58,176 nucleotides of DNA from Eubacterium sp. CAG:252 (GTDB lineage: Bacteria > Bacillota > Clostridia > Lachnospirales > Lachnospiraceae): contig FR886338.1 in the NCBI GenBank assembly GCA_000436535.1, positions 158,791-216,966 of the forward strand. Direction: 5' to 3'. The notes below the pieces were generated by a model. The model had not been told where the DNA came from. It ran no database searches and saw nothing but the letters and a program-made list of their open reading frames with translations. Every line of letters starts with the position of its first letter. Position 1 is the stretch's first letter. The translations under genes and the position numbers were made by a program. Positions 17,197-26,117 of this stretch are shown here, one piece after another.

Positions 17197-18960
17197 TTAT
17201 TTAATTAATTCTTTGATATCTGCAACCATAGCCTCATTAGTCATGCCAAGCTCTTTAAGAAGCTCTGCCGGATTATAACGGTCATAAAATTTCTTTTCAA
17301 GTCCGTAGTTCTTAACCTTGACATTACTTGTTGAATAGAATGTTGCAATCTTCTGACCAAAGCCGCCATCAACGATACCGTCTTCAAGTGTAACAACAAG
17401 TCTGTGATTATGTCCGATTTGTTCAAGTAATTCTTTATCAACCTCTGATGCAAATCTTGGATTAATAAGTGTTGGTGTAAATCCTAATTCTTCTTTAATT
17501 GCTGCTGCCAGACTTTCACCCATCTGATAGAAATCGCCGAGTGCCAGTATCGCAACATTTTCTCCCTGCTGCTCCACCTTGTACTTTCCTATCTTGCTGT
17601 AATCCTTATCTGCCTCACGGTCTGTAACCTCATTACCCGGAATAAGTATCATAACCGGATGTTCCTTCTGGTCAAGCGACCAGTCAAGCATATTAAGATA
17701 TTCACTCTTTGAGCTTGGGGCAAGAATAACAAGATTAGGTATATTTGAAAATGCTGATATTCCAAAGATACCAAGATGTGTAACATCTGTAAGCCCTGCA
17801 AAGCTTGTATAATTAAGCAATATTGTAACTGGATTATTATTGATACATACATCCTGTGATATCTGGTCATATGTTCTCTGGATAAATGTCATATTAGTTA
17901 CAACAAGCGGCTTTGCACCATTCTTAGCAGCTCCCGATGCCATGGCAACTGCCTGCTCTTCTGCTATTCCCACATCAATATACTGGTTTCCAAGTTCTTC
18001 TCTTAATTCAGGTGAAAGTCCTACTGCCATAGGCATTGCCGGAGTAATAACAAGCACATCTTTATCCATCTTTGCCTTCTTAACAATATAATCGGCTGTT
18101 ATTGATGTATAATCTTCACCATCACCAAAATTTACTGTCGGAAGACCTGTTTCCCTGTTAAAAGGCATGCACCAGTGCCATGCCTCTTTATTATCCTCTG
18201 CTATCTTGTAGCCAAGTCCCTTCTTAGTATGGATATGGACAACTATAGGATGGTCTATATCTTTAACCTTATTAAATGTATCAATGAGTACTGGTATGTC
18301 ATTACCATTTTCGACATACATATAATCAAGACCAAATGCCTTGAATATATTATTTTCAGCTTTTCCTTCAGTTTCACGGAGCTTTGCAAGGTTCTTATAT
18401 ATTCCACCGTGATTTTCTGCGATAGCCATTTCGTTGTCATTGACAACTATGATAAAGTTGGAATTAAGCTCACTCCCTGCTACATTTAACGCTTCCATAG
18501 CCTCACCACCGGATAATGAACCATCACCTATAATAGCGATAACATTTCTCTTTTCGCCTTTTAAATCTCTTGCCTTAACTAAGCCTGAGGCAAGTGAAAT
18601 TGATGTAGATGTATGTCCGACATTAAATAAATCATGCTCACTCTCATCCGGATTAGTATATCCTGAATCTTCTAAGAAATGCTCATCATATATATAACCT
18701 GCTTTTCTTCCTGTCAGTATCTTATGAGGATAACTCTGGTGTGAAACATCAAATACAAACTGGTCTGTAGGTGAATTAAATACATAATGTAATGCTATCT
18801 CTGCCTCAACCATACCAAAATTAGGTCCAAAATGTCCGCCAATCTTTGTAAGTCTGTTAAAAAGTGCTTCTCTTATTTCTACTGCAAGCTTGTCAAGCTC
18901 ATCAACTGTGAATTTCTTAACATCTGCGGCTTCGTTTATACGTTCAATTAATTCATACAT
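17197..18960 (-). CDS. 1-deoxy-D-xylulose-5-phosphate synthase-like thiamine diphosphate enzyme (divergent type)
   Basis: Transketolase-family enzyme of 587 residues. Canonical DXS condenses pyruvate and glyceraldehyde 3-phosphate for the MEP isoprenoid route. Seen: GGHFGPNFGMVEAEIALHY (canonical DXS has GHLGPNLGVVELT), DVSHQSYPHKILTGR, the ThDP motif GDGSLSGGEAMEALN, and C-terminal domain marks GIAEEQAVAMASGAA and EDGIVDGGFGQK. Canonical DXS has the catalytic His in GHxxYPHK; here it is SHQSYPHK. It resembles the shorter second DXS group of Firmicutes, so it may be a paralogue with another acceptor. Start at 18960 (GGAG nine bases upstream); 18966 is also possible. A 215-bp structured repeat lies just upstream. 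Confidence 0.8.
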   Translation of the reverse strand: MYELIERINEAADVKKFTVDELDKLAVEIREALFNRLTKIGGHFGPNFGMVEAEIALHYVFNSPTDQFVFDVSHQSYPHKILTGRKAGYIYDEHFLEDSGYTNPDESEHDLFNVGHTSTSISLASGLVKARDLKGEKRNVIAIIGDGSLSGGEAMEALNVAGSELNSNFIIVVNDNEMAIAENHGGIYKNLAKLRETEGKAENNIFKAFGLDYMYVENGNDIPVLIDTFNKVKDIDHPIVVHIHTKKGLGYKIAEDNKEAWHWCMPFNRETGLPTVNFGDGEDYTSITADYIVKKAKMDKDVLVITPAMPMAVGLSPELREELGNQYIDVGIAEEQAVAMASGAAKNGAKPLVVTNMTFIQRTYDQISQDVCINNNPVTILLNYTSFAGLTDVTHLGIFGISAFSNIPNLVILAPSSKSEYLNMLDWSLDQKEHPVMILIPGNEVTDREADKDYSKIGKYKVEQQGENVAILALGDFYQMGESLAAAIKEELGFTPTLINPRFASEVDKELLEQIGHNHRLVVTLEDGIVDGGFGQKIATFYSTSNVKVKNYGLEKKFYDRYNPAELLKELGMTNEAMVADIKELIK

Positions 18961-19007
18961 AGCCATTCTCTCCATTATCTCTGATATTACCCGTATTATT
19001 TTATTAT

Positions 19008-19222
19008 ATGATGTGAGTGTCAAAAGTAAATTTTGCCACTCACTGATGTATCAGGATTGCTACATTGCTATGCAATTCACGCAATCCTTAAACACCTCAA
19101 ACTTTCATAAAATGCCGTATTCACGACATTTTATTCCGTTTTCGGTGTTTAGCGTGTCCCAAGTAAAAAAGTCTTTTTCTGCAAGCAGAAACGACTTTTT
19201 ATACTTTTGACACTTACATCAT
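19008..19222. repeat. 215-bp cloverleaf-like repeat with 21-bp imperfect terminal inverted repeats
   Basis: Left arm 19008-19028 (contains GTGTCAAAAGTA) and right arm 19202-19222 (TACTTTTGACAC) pair with one mismatch. Inside are three hairpins: GGATTG...CAATCC (about 19047-19088), AAACACC...GGTGTTT enclosing ATAAAATG...CATTTTAT (about 19088-19150), and AAAAAGTC...GACTTTTT with TTCTGC-AA-GCAGAA (about 19165-19200). It starts 48 bases upstream of the DXS-like start codon. Its ends match the short element at 34193-34253. Between 19223 and 19507 nothing else is recognised. Confidence 0.65.
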
Positions 19223-19507
19223 TATATATTATGCATATAAATATAACTCTTTGTGGGCTGTCCCATTAACTGACACCACATTTATATGATACCCATAACA
19301 CGGATTAATATTATTCTAACACCTGGAGTTCACTCTAAGTCAAGCCATATATTTTATCTTTCTTAAATCCTCTTTACAACAATTTTTTCAATATCTGACA
19401 GCTCAATTTAAAATATTATTCTCAATAGGTCATAATTTTTATAATATAGATAATAACTGTCATTCATATTCGCTTCACAAATGCATTTTACAAAATATTA
19501 AAATAAT

Positions 19508-20929
19508 CTATTTACCAGCATAACTTACCAGTTCATCATACATATGCCTTATATATCCATCCTCCTTGGAATTCACAAACACCGTTTTATTACTGCTCTT
19601 TATCATAAGCACCGGAGAATAATCATCCCATATAAAAAGCATACATTTGCCATATGTCCTGCCCTTATAATTGCCTACATCATATTCATCTGTAGAGCCA
19701 CCATTAGTCCTTGTAAAGTTATCTTTAGGCATTTCATCGAAAAGCTGTACTTCCTGTATGTCACCGATATTTATACTACATTTATAGCCTCCTCCCTCTG
19801 CCATAAAAGTATCATCAGCTATGTAAACATCCATCTTTATATTTATAAAAGGAATAAGTGCTGCCACTGTAAATATAATTGATGCCGTTATAATAACAGT
19901 AAGTAATGCTACAAGAATCTGTGCGCCTCTGCTTGCATAATTAAATGCATAATTCATATCATACATTCTGTTTTTTACAATGATATGCCTGTCATTGGGA
20001 TTGTAATAAAAACCGTACTTCCAGTATTCATCATCATCTACATATAATGGTGTATCATCGGCTGCCAGCACCTCTGTCCTTTTTCTTCTTGCCACAACAA
20101 AAGACGCCAGCATTATTATACTTCCAATAAGGTCTACTATTGTATATACAATAACATCTCCGCCGTACAAAATGCCATGCAGCATATACTCTGCAACAAT
20201 ATAGCTGAATGCAACTGTATTAAACAGACTCATAATTACAAGTCCAAGCGATACATATTTTTTATATATCTGATTCATTGTTATATTGACATCTGAATTT
20301 TCACTATATACTGTGCGCTCACTGGAATTAACATATATATTAAATATATACAATGCAACTGCTACTATAATTGATACTATAAAATATATGCTCATATCCC
20401 TAAACAGCATATCTGAATGTCTGACAATAACAACCGGTATATATAAGACAACCGTCAGCCCTATGAATATCCAGTGATACCTCATACTAATGGAAGGGTT
20501 CTTTACAGAAGAGGAAAGTCTTGTATCAATATATACTTTTTTCTGTGCTTCAATAAGCCATCCATTTTTCAGCTTAATATCATATATTTTCCTGTGTCCA
20601 ATTATAATAACAAGCTGTATTCCTACAATATATATGATTATCCACAATATATATACGAATACAAATATAATCATATCTACAACACATATACCACATATTG
20701 CAACCGATAATACCATATTAACATTGTTAAATACATTAAACTGTTTTTTTGTTTTGTTTACAACCGAAGTTACTTCGGCATCTTCCTTTTTATCTGCTGG
20801 TATATGAACTCCCAGATACATTCCTGCCTTATAATCAAAATTAGATACCATTGTTAATCTCACAACCAATATTACAAATAAATTGGTTACAAGCATCATA
20901 ATTGCCATTACTATTCCCAATGTTCCCAT
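19508..20929 (-). CDS. Polytopic membrane protein with DUF5808-like segment
   Basis: 473 residues with about nine predicted membrane helices (among them about 5-30, 73-115, 160-200, 225-260, 270-290, 345-370). Between helices lies DDDEYWKYGFYYNPNDRHIIV, which matches the DUF5808 signature seen in Firmicute membrane proteins; the C-terminal 100 residues form a non-membrane, PH-like tail. The ATG at 20929 has GGAG five bases upstream; the TTG six codons earlier is not used. It follows a YtrA-type GntR gene at 72 bases, the usual pairing of a membrane protein controlled by its own repressor. Biochemical role unknown. Confidence 0.7.
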   Translation of the reverse strand: MGTLGIVMAIMMLVTNLFVILVVRLTMVSNFDYKAGMYLGVHIPADKKEDAEVTSVVNKTKKQFNVFNNVNMVLSVAICGICVVDMIIFVFVYILWIIIYIVGIQLVIIIGHRKIYDIKLKNGWLIEAQKKVYIDTRLSSSVKNPSISMRYHWIFIGLTVVLYIPVVIVRHSDMLFRDMSIYFIVSIIVAVALYIFNIYVNSSERTVYSENSDVNITMNQIYKKYVSLGLVIMSLFNTVAFSYIVAEYMLHGILYGGDVIVYTIVDLIGSIIMLASFVVARRKRTEVLAADDTPLYVDDDEYWKYGFYYNPNDRHIIVKNRMYDMNYAFNYASRGAQILVALLTVIITASIIFTVAALIPFINIKMDVYIADDTFMAEGGGYKCSINIGDIQEVQLFDEMPKDNFTRTNGGSTDEYDVGNYKGRTYGKCMLFIWDDYSPVLMIKSSNKTVFVNSKEDGYIRHMYDELVSYAGK

Positions 20930-21001
20930 ATATGCTCCAATCCGCAACAGGGGGATGCTAACCTTTATATAACTGCTGCTTTTAATTTAATATATTATAA
21001 T

Positions 21002-21403
21002 TTACTCAGTTACAACCGACTTCTCTTCTACACACTTCATCTTAGAATATATCTTGTCACACATATTAAGAAAATCTTTTTTATCCATTCCCGTTATACT
21101 TGCCTCTGCTGACAATAGTTCAAGTTCTGCTTCTAACTTTTCCCGGAACACAATATCCATATCAATATTTTTAGCAACAACTGCACCGTGTCTTCGGTCT
21201 ATATTTATATATCCTTCTGTCTTTAATATCTGATATGTCTTATTGACCGTCATCGTATTAACACCAGCATCCTCTGCCAACTGTCTTACTGTCGGAAGAC
21301 TCTCACCCGGTTTTAACTCACCGTGTCCTATTCCCATAACTATCTGGTTACGCAATTGGACATATATTGGAATACTGCTGTTCATATCTAATTCGATAAT
21401 CAT
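21002..21403 (-). CDS. GntR-family regulator, YtrA subfamily
   Basis: 133 residues, the short form typical of YtrA-type repressors. The winged helix (about 10-78) reads IPIYVQLRNQIVMGIGHGELKPGESLPTVRQLAEDAGVN with DPRTV-like NTMTVNKTYQILKTEGYI. The C-terminal tail of about 55 residues is a small dimerisation segment with no ligand domain. It heads a two-gene unit with the membrane protein. An 11-bp inverted repeat over its own -10 box (21449-21475) suggests autoregulation. YtrA family members often control ABC transporters under envelope stress; no ABC gene is next to it here. Confidence 0.9.
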   Translation of the reverse strand: MIIELDMNSSIPIYVQLRNQIVMGIGHGELKPGESLPTVRQLAEDAGVNTMTVNKTYQILKTEGYINIDRRHGAVVAKNIDMDIVFREKLEAELELLSAEASITGMDKKDFLNMCDKIYSKMKCVEEKSVVTE

Positions 21404-21448
21404 AATAATTCACTCTTTCTTTTTATACTATATATTATGCTTTGTCTT

Positions 21449-21489
21449 ATTTGTATTATTCATTATAATACAAATAATATAATTGTCAA
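21449..21489 (-). promoter_or_regulatory. gntR promoter with inverted-repeat operator
   Basis: Minus strand TTGACA (21484-21489) and TATAAT (21462-21467), both consensus, 16 bp apart. A perfect 11-bp inverted repeat ATTTGTATTAT (21449-21459) and ATAATACAAAT (21465-21475) with a five-base spacer covers the -10 box and its downstream side, as expected for an autorepressor. Confidence 0.75.
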
Positions 21490-21580
21490 TAACAAGATTA
21501 TTTAATTATAAAAATACTGGTTGTAAACTTTACTTTGTAATTGGGTTAATTCTGTAACTTTAGAACTATATATTTAACGC

Positions 21581-21626
21581 AAAAAAGGACTTAAAACAGA
21601 TTATTATATCTGTTCTAAATCCCTTC
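21581..21626 (-). terminator. Terminator of the PNPOx-like gene
   Basis: Long imperfect stem (arms about 21585-21601 and 21608-21625) with AACAGAT/ATCTGTT at the apex and six T on the minus strand. It is 110 bases after the stop of the pyridoxamine-oxidase-like gene. Confidence 0.75.
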
Positions 21627-21736
21627 ATTCTTAATTATTATAACTATTTGTCCATTAATAACACATAAAAAACAAATGTATTTTTTTGTCGTTTTACTTT
21701 TTACACTCTTTATATAATAAATTATCTGCTCTGCCA

Positions 21737-22213
21737 TCACGATTCATTAACAAGCTTGCCCGTTATATGCTCTGGACTTAATTCCACACACAACACTCTG
21801 CTGCCTGCTTTTTTAAATTCCTGCTCTATGTATTCTTCATCATCCGTGAATTTCCTGCATAAGTTAGAACACACCTCAATTACCTTTTCATCATCACTAA
21901 CTATATTCATACGCCCAAACACTACAACACTTCGGATGTTTAACGACCATTCGTCCTCCCTGCGATATCCCTTATCATATACACAGAAAGATACCTTGTC
22001 ACATTTTCTTATAGCATCAAGCTTATGCCCTTCCTTTGCACCATGAAAATATATCTTTCCATCCTCCTCGCAATACCAGTGTGTCATAGGAATTCCATAC
22101 GGATAACCGTCATCACCTATCATAGAAAGCACGCCTCTTGGCTCACTCTTTAATATTTCTATACATTCCTCTTTACTAAGTTCCTGCTTAAATCTTCTCA
22201 TCTTACGAAACAC
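21737..22213 (-). CDS. Pyridoxamine 5'-phosphate oxidase-like flavin-binding protein
   Basis: 158-residue split-barrel protein of the PNPOx/NimA-like group that binds FMN or a related cofactor. Seen: RGVLSMIGDDGYPYGIPMTHWY (flavin phosphate-binding strand and turn), KIYFHGAKEGHKLDAIRKCDKVSFCVYD, and VVVFGRMNIV. Length is usual for single-domain members. The start is a GTG at 22213 because TGGAGG is seven bases upstream; the ATG nine codons earlier overlaps that site. Such proteins include oxidoreductases and antibiotic-nitro reductases; substrate unknown. The toxin-like remnant lies just upstream. Confidence 0.85.
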   Translation of the reverse strand: MFRKMRRFKQELSKEECIEILKSEPRGVLSMIGDDGYPYGIPMTHWYCEEDGKIYFHGAKEGHKLDAIRKCDKVSFCVYDKGYRREDEWSLNIRSVVVFGRMNIVSDDEKVIEVCSNLCRKFTDDEEYIEQEFKKAGSRVLCVELSPEHITGKLVNES

Positions 22214-22272
22214 AATATTTCCTCCATTAATATAAATCATTATAAATATTAATAGATTATATCATTTATAGG

Positions 22273-22575
22273 TTAGATATAACAAGCAGGCACTTTCTTT
22301 TTCATAGTATTACTAAAGCAATTACCATTTATAATTATCGGCTTTATAGTTATTGTAAAATATCCAACTATTTTATTATGTTGTGGGGATATAACGATAT
22401 ATGTAACAGACTGGTTCTTTTTAGTAAAGTCCATAGATTGTTGTAGTAAAAATTTTTCTACATCAGAGTTCATTTCACACGAAAATGAAGAAAAAATTCG
22501 TTCTAATTCTTTTTCCTCATCTTTTCCTTGTTTCAGATACTCTCTAATATTTAATATTAGAAATTCATTATTCAT
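22273..22575 (-). pseudogene. Truncated GNAT-type toxin/acetyltransferase
   Basis: 100 codons starting eight bases inside the end of the small upstream gene. The N-terminus (FLLQQSMDFTKKNQSVTYIV, then KIVGYFTITIKPI and FSNTMKKK) resembles the first 100 residues of about 170-residue GNAT acetyltransferases of toxin-antitoxin type. The reading frame then ends in VPACYI and a stop, so the acetyl-CoA pyrophosphate loop (Q/RxxGxG/A) and the rest are missing. Neither a short readable continuation in other frames nor another copy is visible before the next gene. I infer a 3'-truncated, inactive toxin. Confidence 0.6.
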
Positions 22576-22759
22576 TTTGTTCTTTCCATTTCTTCATAAA
22601 GTTATTAATTTCAACAGGGTCCTTTAATTCTCTATATTTTACATCATTTTCAGTTCTTGTAAGTGATTCCTGATATGATGCCTCTATTGCATTTGTAAAC
22701 ATTTCCACCTGTTCACGTCCGGTTATAACAAAACTTTTAGTTATACTTGAAGTTGCCAT
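22568..22759 (-). CDS. Small antitoxin-like protein
   Basis: 63 residues: MATSSITKSFVITGREQVEM is a short beta-strand/helix start like other small antitoxins that precede GNAT toxins, and the rest (TNAIEASYQESL, EINNFMKKWKEQ) is amphipathic helix. AAAGGAGG lies six to nine bases before the ATG. It overlaps the truncated acetyltransferase by eight bases, the typical translational coupling of antitoxin-toxin pairs. It appears intact although the partner is not. Confidence 0.6.
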   Translation of the reverse strand: MATSSITKSFVITGREQVEMFTNAIEASYQESLTRTENDVKYRELKDPVEINNFMKKWKEQNE

Positions 22760-22924
22760 ATGAATTCACCTCCTTTAAAATCATAGTCACTAATTAATAT
22801 ATTTCTTTTTCATATTTCCCACTGTGTGTTTCTATATTCATCTTAATTCTCCTAAATGCTCATATTTTTTCAATCAATTATTAATACTATCTTAGTCTTA
22901 TCCCTGCCAGTTCCCTCTAAATTA

Positions 22925-23365
22925 TCACATCTCTAAAACCTCAATTTTCGGCTCCCATTCAGTTACAATATCGACATTATAATTCTGTGTAATAACAACA
23001 TAATGTCTTAATTTTAAAACCTCTCCATAGCCATCAGAAATTTTATTTATTTGTTCTGCAAATTCACCACCCTGTACCTCATAAATTATATTCTGAAAAT
23101 CATTACGTTTGTATTTCTGTATTTCACTATCAGAATAAATACCGCTTTGTACAATTCCCTCATCTAACATCCGAACCGCCAAAACTGCGCCAAAGCTAAT
23201 CCTCACACACGTATGACCGCTTGACAGTTCTATAGTCAGTCCTTGTTTTTCACCATTTATCAACTGCATCTGATAAACTGCTTTCGGAATTATACCAGCA
23301 AATACTTCTTTCCATCTCTCCATATTCCCAATCTCTTTCTGATAATTTTTCTCACTAAATCCCAT
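22925..23365 (-). CDS. Uncharacterised 146-residue protein
   Basis: No signal peptide or membrane segment; mixed alpha/beta pattern with several amphipathic strands (VYQMQLINGEKQGLTIEL, RHYVVITQNYNVDIVTEW). I do not recognise a family. The ribosome site before the first ATG is poor, and the ATG at codon 15 is an alternative start. The gene lies alone in an AT-rich accessory stretch between a decayed toxin-antitoxin pair and an FAD dehydrogenase. Size and setting would fit an immunity-type or decayed accessory protein, but that is only a guess. Confidence 0.5.
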   Translation of the reverse strand: MGFSEKNYQKEIGNMERWKEVFAGIIPKAVYQMQLINGEKQGLTIELSSGHTCVRISFGAVLAVRMLDEGIVQSGIYSDSEIQKYKRNDFQNIIYEVQGGEFAEQINKISDGYGEVLKLRHYVVITQNYNVDIVTEWEPKIEVLEM

Positions 23366-23566
23366 ATTATAAAAACACTTAAAATCCTTTGAAACACATT
23401 TTTTAAATTCATCATATTTAAAAATTAATATTCATATATTAGAAATAAAACACTGCCAGAATTCCTCCCGACAGTGCCATTACCTCATAATTACTCATCA
23501 TCCGTCCTGAACTCACGAATTCCGTGCTCGCCCATCCTGCTTCGCATGATTATTCGTTCGTTAATT

Positions 23567-23617
23567 GCGCAGAAAAAGTAAATGTCTGCTGCGCATCCAC
23601 TTACTTTTTCTTTGCGC
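23567..23617. repeat. Long hairpin after the FAD dehydrogenase gene
   Basis: GCGCAGAAAAAGTAA (23567-23581) pairs with TTACTTTTTCTTTGCGC (23601-23617) apart from a two-base bulge, around a 19-base loop containing another GCGCA. It begins eight bases after the stop on the minus strand. No U-run follows, so it may act as an mRNA end protector or be a repeat remnant rather than a classic terminator. Confidence 0.45.
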
Positions 23618-23624
23618 TCATTAC

Positions 23625-24998
23625 TTAATTATTATCGCCTATAATCTTTCTGGCAACATAAACACCACTTGCTGAGGCATGTGAAAGTGAATGTGTTACA
23701 CCACTTCCATCTCCTATTATGTATAAGCCCTTATATCTTGTTTCAAGATTGTTATCAATCTCAACTTCCATATTGTAGAACTTAACTTCTACACCATAAA
23801 GAAGAGTATCATCGTTTGCTGTTCCCGGTGCTATCTTATCAAGCGCATATATCATCTCAATAATACCATCAAGAATACGCTTAGGAAGTACAAGGCTTAA
23901 GTCACCCGGAGTAGCTGCAAGAGTAGGCTTAACAAGACCTTCCTCTATTCTCTTTTCTGTGCTTCGTCTTCCTCTCATAAGGTCACCAAATCTCTGGACG
24001 ATAACACCGCCGCCAAGCATATTGGAAAGTCTTGCAATACTTTCACCATATCCGTTACTGTCCTTGAATGGCTCTGAGAAATGCTTTGCAACAAGAAGTG
24101 CAAAGTTAGTATTTTCAGTCTGCTTCTCAGCTCCCTCGTAGCTATGTCCATTTACAGTTACAATTCCGTTTGTATTCTCATTTACTACAATTCCGTTAGG
24201 ATTCATACAGAAAGTACGCACTAAATCCTCAAACTTCTCTGTTCTGTATACAATCTTGCTCTCATATAACTCATCTGTAAGATGTGCAAATATAACTGCT
24301 GGAAGTTCAACACGCACACCGATATCCACTCTGTTTGACTTAGTTGGAATTGAAAGCTCCTGACAGACTTTTTCTATCCACTTGCTGCCGCTTCGTCCAA
24401 CTGACACTATGCACTTTTCACAGTCCATATGCTCATCCTTATAGAATACACGGTATCCGCCATCAATGACCTCTATGCTGCTTATAGGTGTATTAAAGTA
24501 AAAATCAATGTGGTCTTTCATCTCATTATACATATTTTCAAGAACTATGTAATTAATATCAGTTCCAAGATGTCTTACAGATGCATCAAGAAGCTTTAAC
24601 TTATTCTGCATACATAGTGTCTTAAACTTAGTTCCGGCAGTTGAATACATATGTGTTTCTTCACCGCCGTGGGAAGTATTTATTGTATCAACATACTTCA
24701 TAAGTTCAATGGCTTCGTCCTTGCCGATATATTCGTAGAGCGTTCCACCGAAATCATTAGTGATATTATACTTTCCATCTGAAAATGCGCCTGCACCACC
24801 GAAACCATTCATAATAGCACATGTAGGACACTTGATGCATGACTTTACTTTCTTTCCGTCTATCGGACATTTTCTTTTCTCTAATGTGTTACCTTCTTCA
24901 AACACTGCTACCTTAATTTCCGGTGACTTTTTCATAAGCTCATACGCTGAAAATATTCCACCCGGGCCAGCTCCTATAATAATTACATCATACTTCAT
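23625..24998 (-). CDS. FAD-dependent dehydrogenase (COG2509-like)
   Basis: 457-residue flavoprotein of the uncharacterised FAD-dependent dehydrogenase family. The Rossmann ADP-binding motif IIIGAGPGGIFSAYEL is at residues 6-21. A Cys cluster follows in KRKCPIDGKKVKSCIKCPTC (about 50-70; it could hold an Fe-S centre), then GFGGAGAFSDGKYN, the family hallmark, and near the C-terminus LYIIGDGSGVTHSLSHASASG for FAD binding. The ATG at 24998 is preferred because it directly begins the Rossmann strand. Substrate and partner unknown. It stands alone. Confidence 0.85.
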   Translation of the reverse strand: MKYDVIIIGAGPGGIFSAYELMKKSPEIKVAVFEEGNTLEKRKCPIDGKKVKSCIKCPTCAIMNGFGGAGAFSDGKYNITNDFGGTLYEYIGKDEAIELMKYVDTINTSHGGEETHMYSTAGTKFKTLCMQNKLKLLDASVRHLGTDINYIVLENMYNEMKDHIDFYFNTPISSIEVIDGGYRVFYKDEHMDCEKCIVSVGRSGSKWIEKVCQELSIPTKSNRVDIGVRVELPAVIFAHLTDELYESKIVYRTEKFEDLVRTFCMNPNGIVVNENTNGIVTVNGHSYEGAEKQTENTNFALLVAKHFSEPFKDSNGYGESIARLSNMLGGGVIVQRFGDLMRGRRSTEKRIEEGLVKPTLAATPGDLSLVLPKRILDGIIEMIYALDKIAPGTANDDTLLYGVEVKFYNMEVEIDNNLETRYKGLYIIGDGSGVTHSLSHASASGVYVARKIIGDNN

Positions 24999-25306
24999 AT
25001 TCACAACCATACCTTTCCGCACCACATCACTTTATGGCACACATCTAAGTGTGGGAATTTTGCAAATATATCTGAAATAATAATAAATATATTCATAAAC
25101 TTCTCACACTGATTAATATTTTTGATTCGCATTTGTTTAAGTAAATATTAAAAATTACCATTAAACAATTCAATTATAATTAGATGACAGGAATTTCTCC
25201 CACCAGCCACATCCTATTATAAAGTATAATTCTAAAAATATCTACTACTCATTTCTAATTATATGAGGGGCAGAAATATTTCTCCATGATAATTCGTCAT
25301 GCAGCC

Positions 25307-26077
25307 CTACTCCACATAATCAAAAGCAATCTTGTTCATCTTATCCATAAACAGATTATTAAACACCGCAATCACCCTGCCAACGCCAATCATTGCAAGT
25401 ATTGTACCTACACCAAGTCCTAACAGAAAATGTCCGGTTGATAATCCAATTATAAATGTTATTGTAACATTTGTTATATCAAAACAATTCTTACAGAAAC
25501 CTACACCTTTTCCTTTTCTTTTATTAAGCTTGGTAGTATCACTTATCGCCTGCACTATACCATCACCCGGATTAGGAATTATACGCATATTAAGTGACAT
25601 CGCAGCACCTATTCCTGTCAGTATTACCGCAATTATAAGAAGCATAATCTGAACGGGCATATTATTATTTACAGATGGTATCATTCCTGAAAATATATTA
25701 AGGAACCTTGTAAATATTATACTCACGGGAATTTGCAGCACATCTCTTAACAGATACATTCCAAGCTGGTTGGCTGACTTGTCAACAAACTGCCATATTG
25801 TATGAAGAATCATTTCTATAATTACAAATACAACATAAACGATAAGTGTCATATTGGCAAAGTTAAATCCAATAACATTAGATATTGAATATGGAACTGA
25901 TATTATTGGCGATACACCCAGATTAGTCTTTGTATTAAGCATAATTCCAAGTGCAAGAATAACAAGTCCTGCTATGTAAAATATCCACCTGTATAACAGC
26001 TTATTCTTTTTCCCATGTACAGCTTTCTTTTTATCTGTACTATTATCAGCTCCACCAATATCATTAATATTACTCAA
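25307..26077 (-). CDS. YczE/YitT-like integral membrane protein
   Basis: 256 residues with about six membrane helices. Family-like positions: GLVILALGIMLNTKTNLGVSPI near the first helix, MTLIVYVVFVIIEMI, and IPNPGDGIVQAI, the region where YczE-type proteins carry a conserved proline-glycine-acid loop. Transport or scaffolding roles have been suggested for relatives but are not established. It is the last gene downstream of ABC-ABC-MarR, 40 bases after the marR stop, so it is probably part of that operon. Confidence 0.75.
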   Translation of the reverse strand: MSNINDIGGADNSTDKKKAVHGKKNKLLYRWIFYIAGLVILALGIMLNTKTNLGVSPIISVPYSISNVIGFNFANMTLIVYVVFVIIEMILHTIWQFVDKSANQLGMYLLRDVLQIPVSIIFTRFLNIFSGMIPSVNNNMPVQIMLLIIAVILTGIGAAMSLNMRIIPNPGDGIVQAISDTTKLNKRKGKGVGFCKNCFDITNVTITFIIGLSTGHFLLGLGVGTILAMIGVGRVIAVFNNLFMDKMNKIAFDYVE

Positions 26078-26117
26078 AATTACATCTTCTTTCTTATCTA
26101 TTTGTTATTATTCAGAA

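Noticed and set aside
25026..25306. Possible small gene or repeat between the FAD dehydrogenase and YczE-like genes
   Set aside because: Only AT-rich sequence without ribosome site or clear structure.
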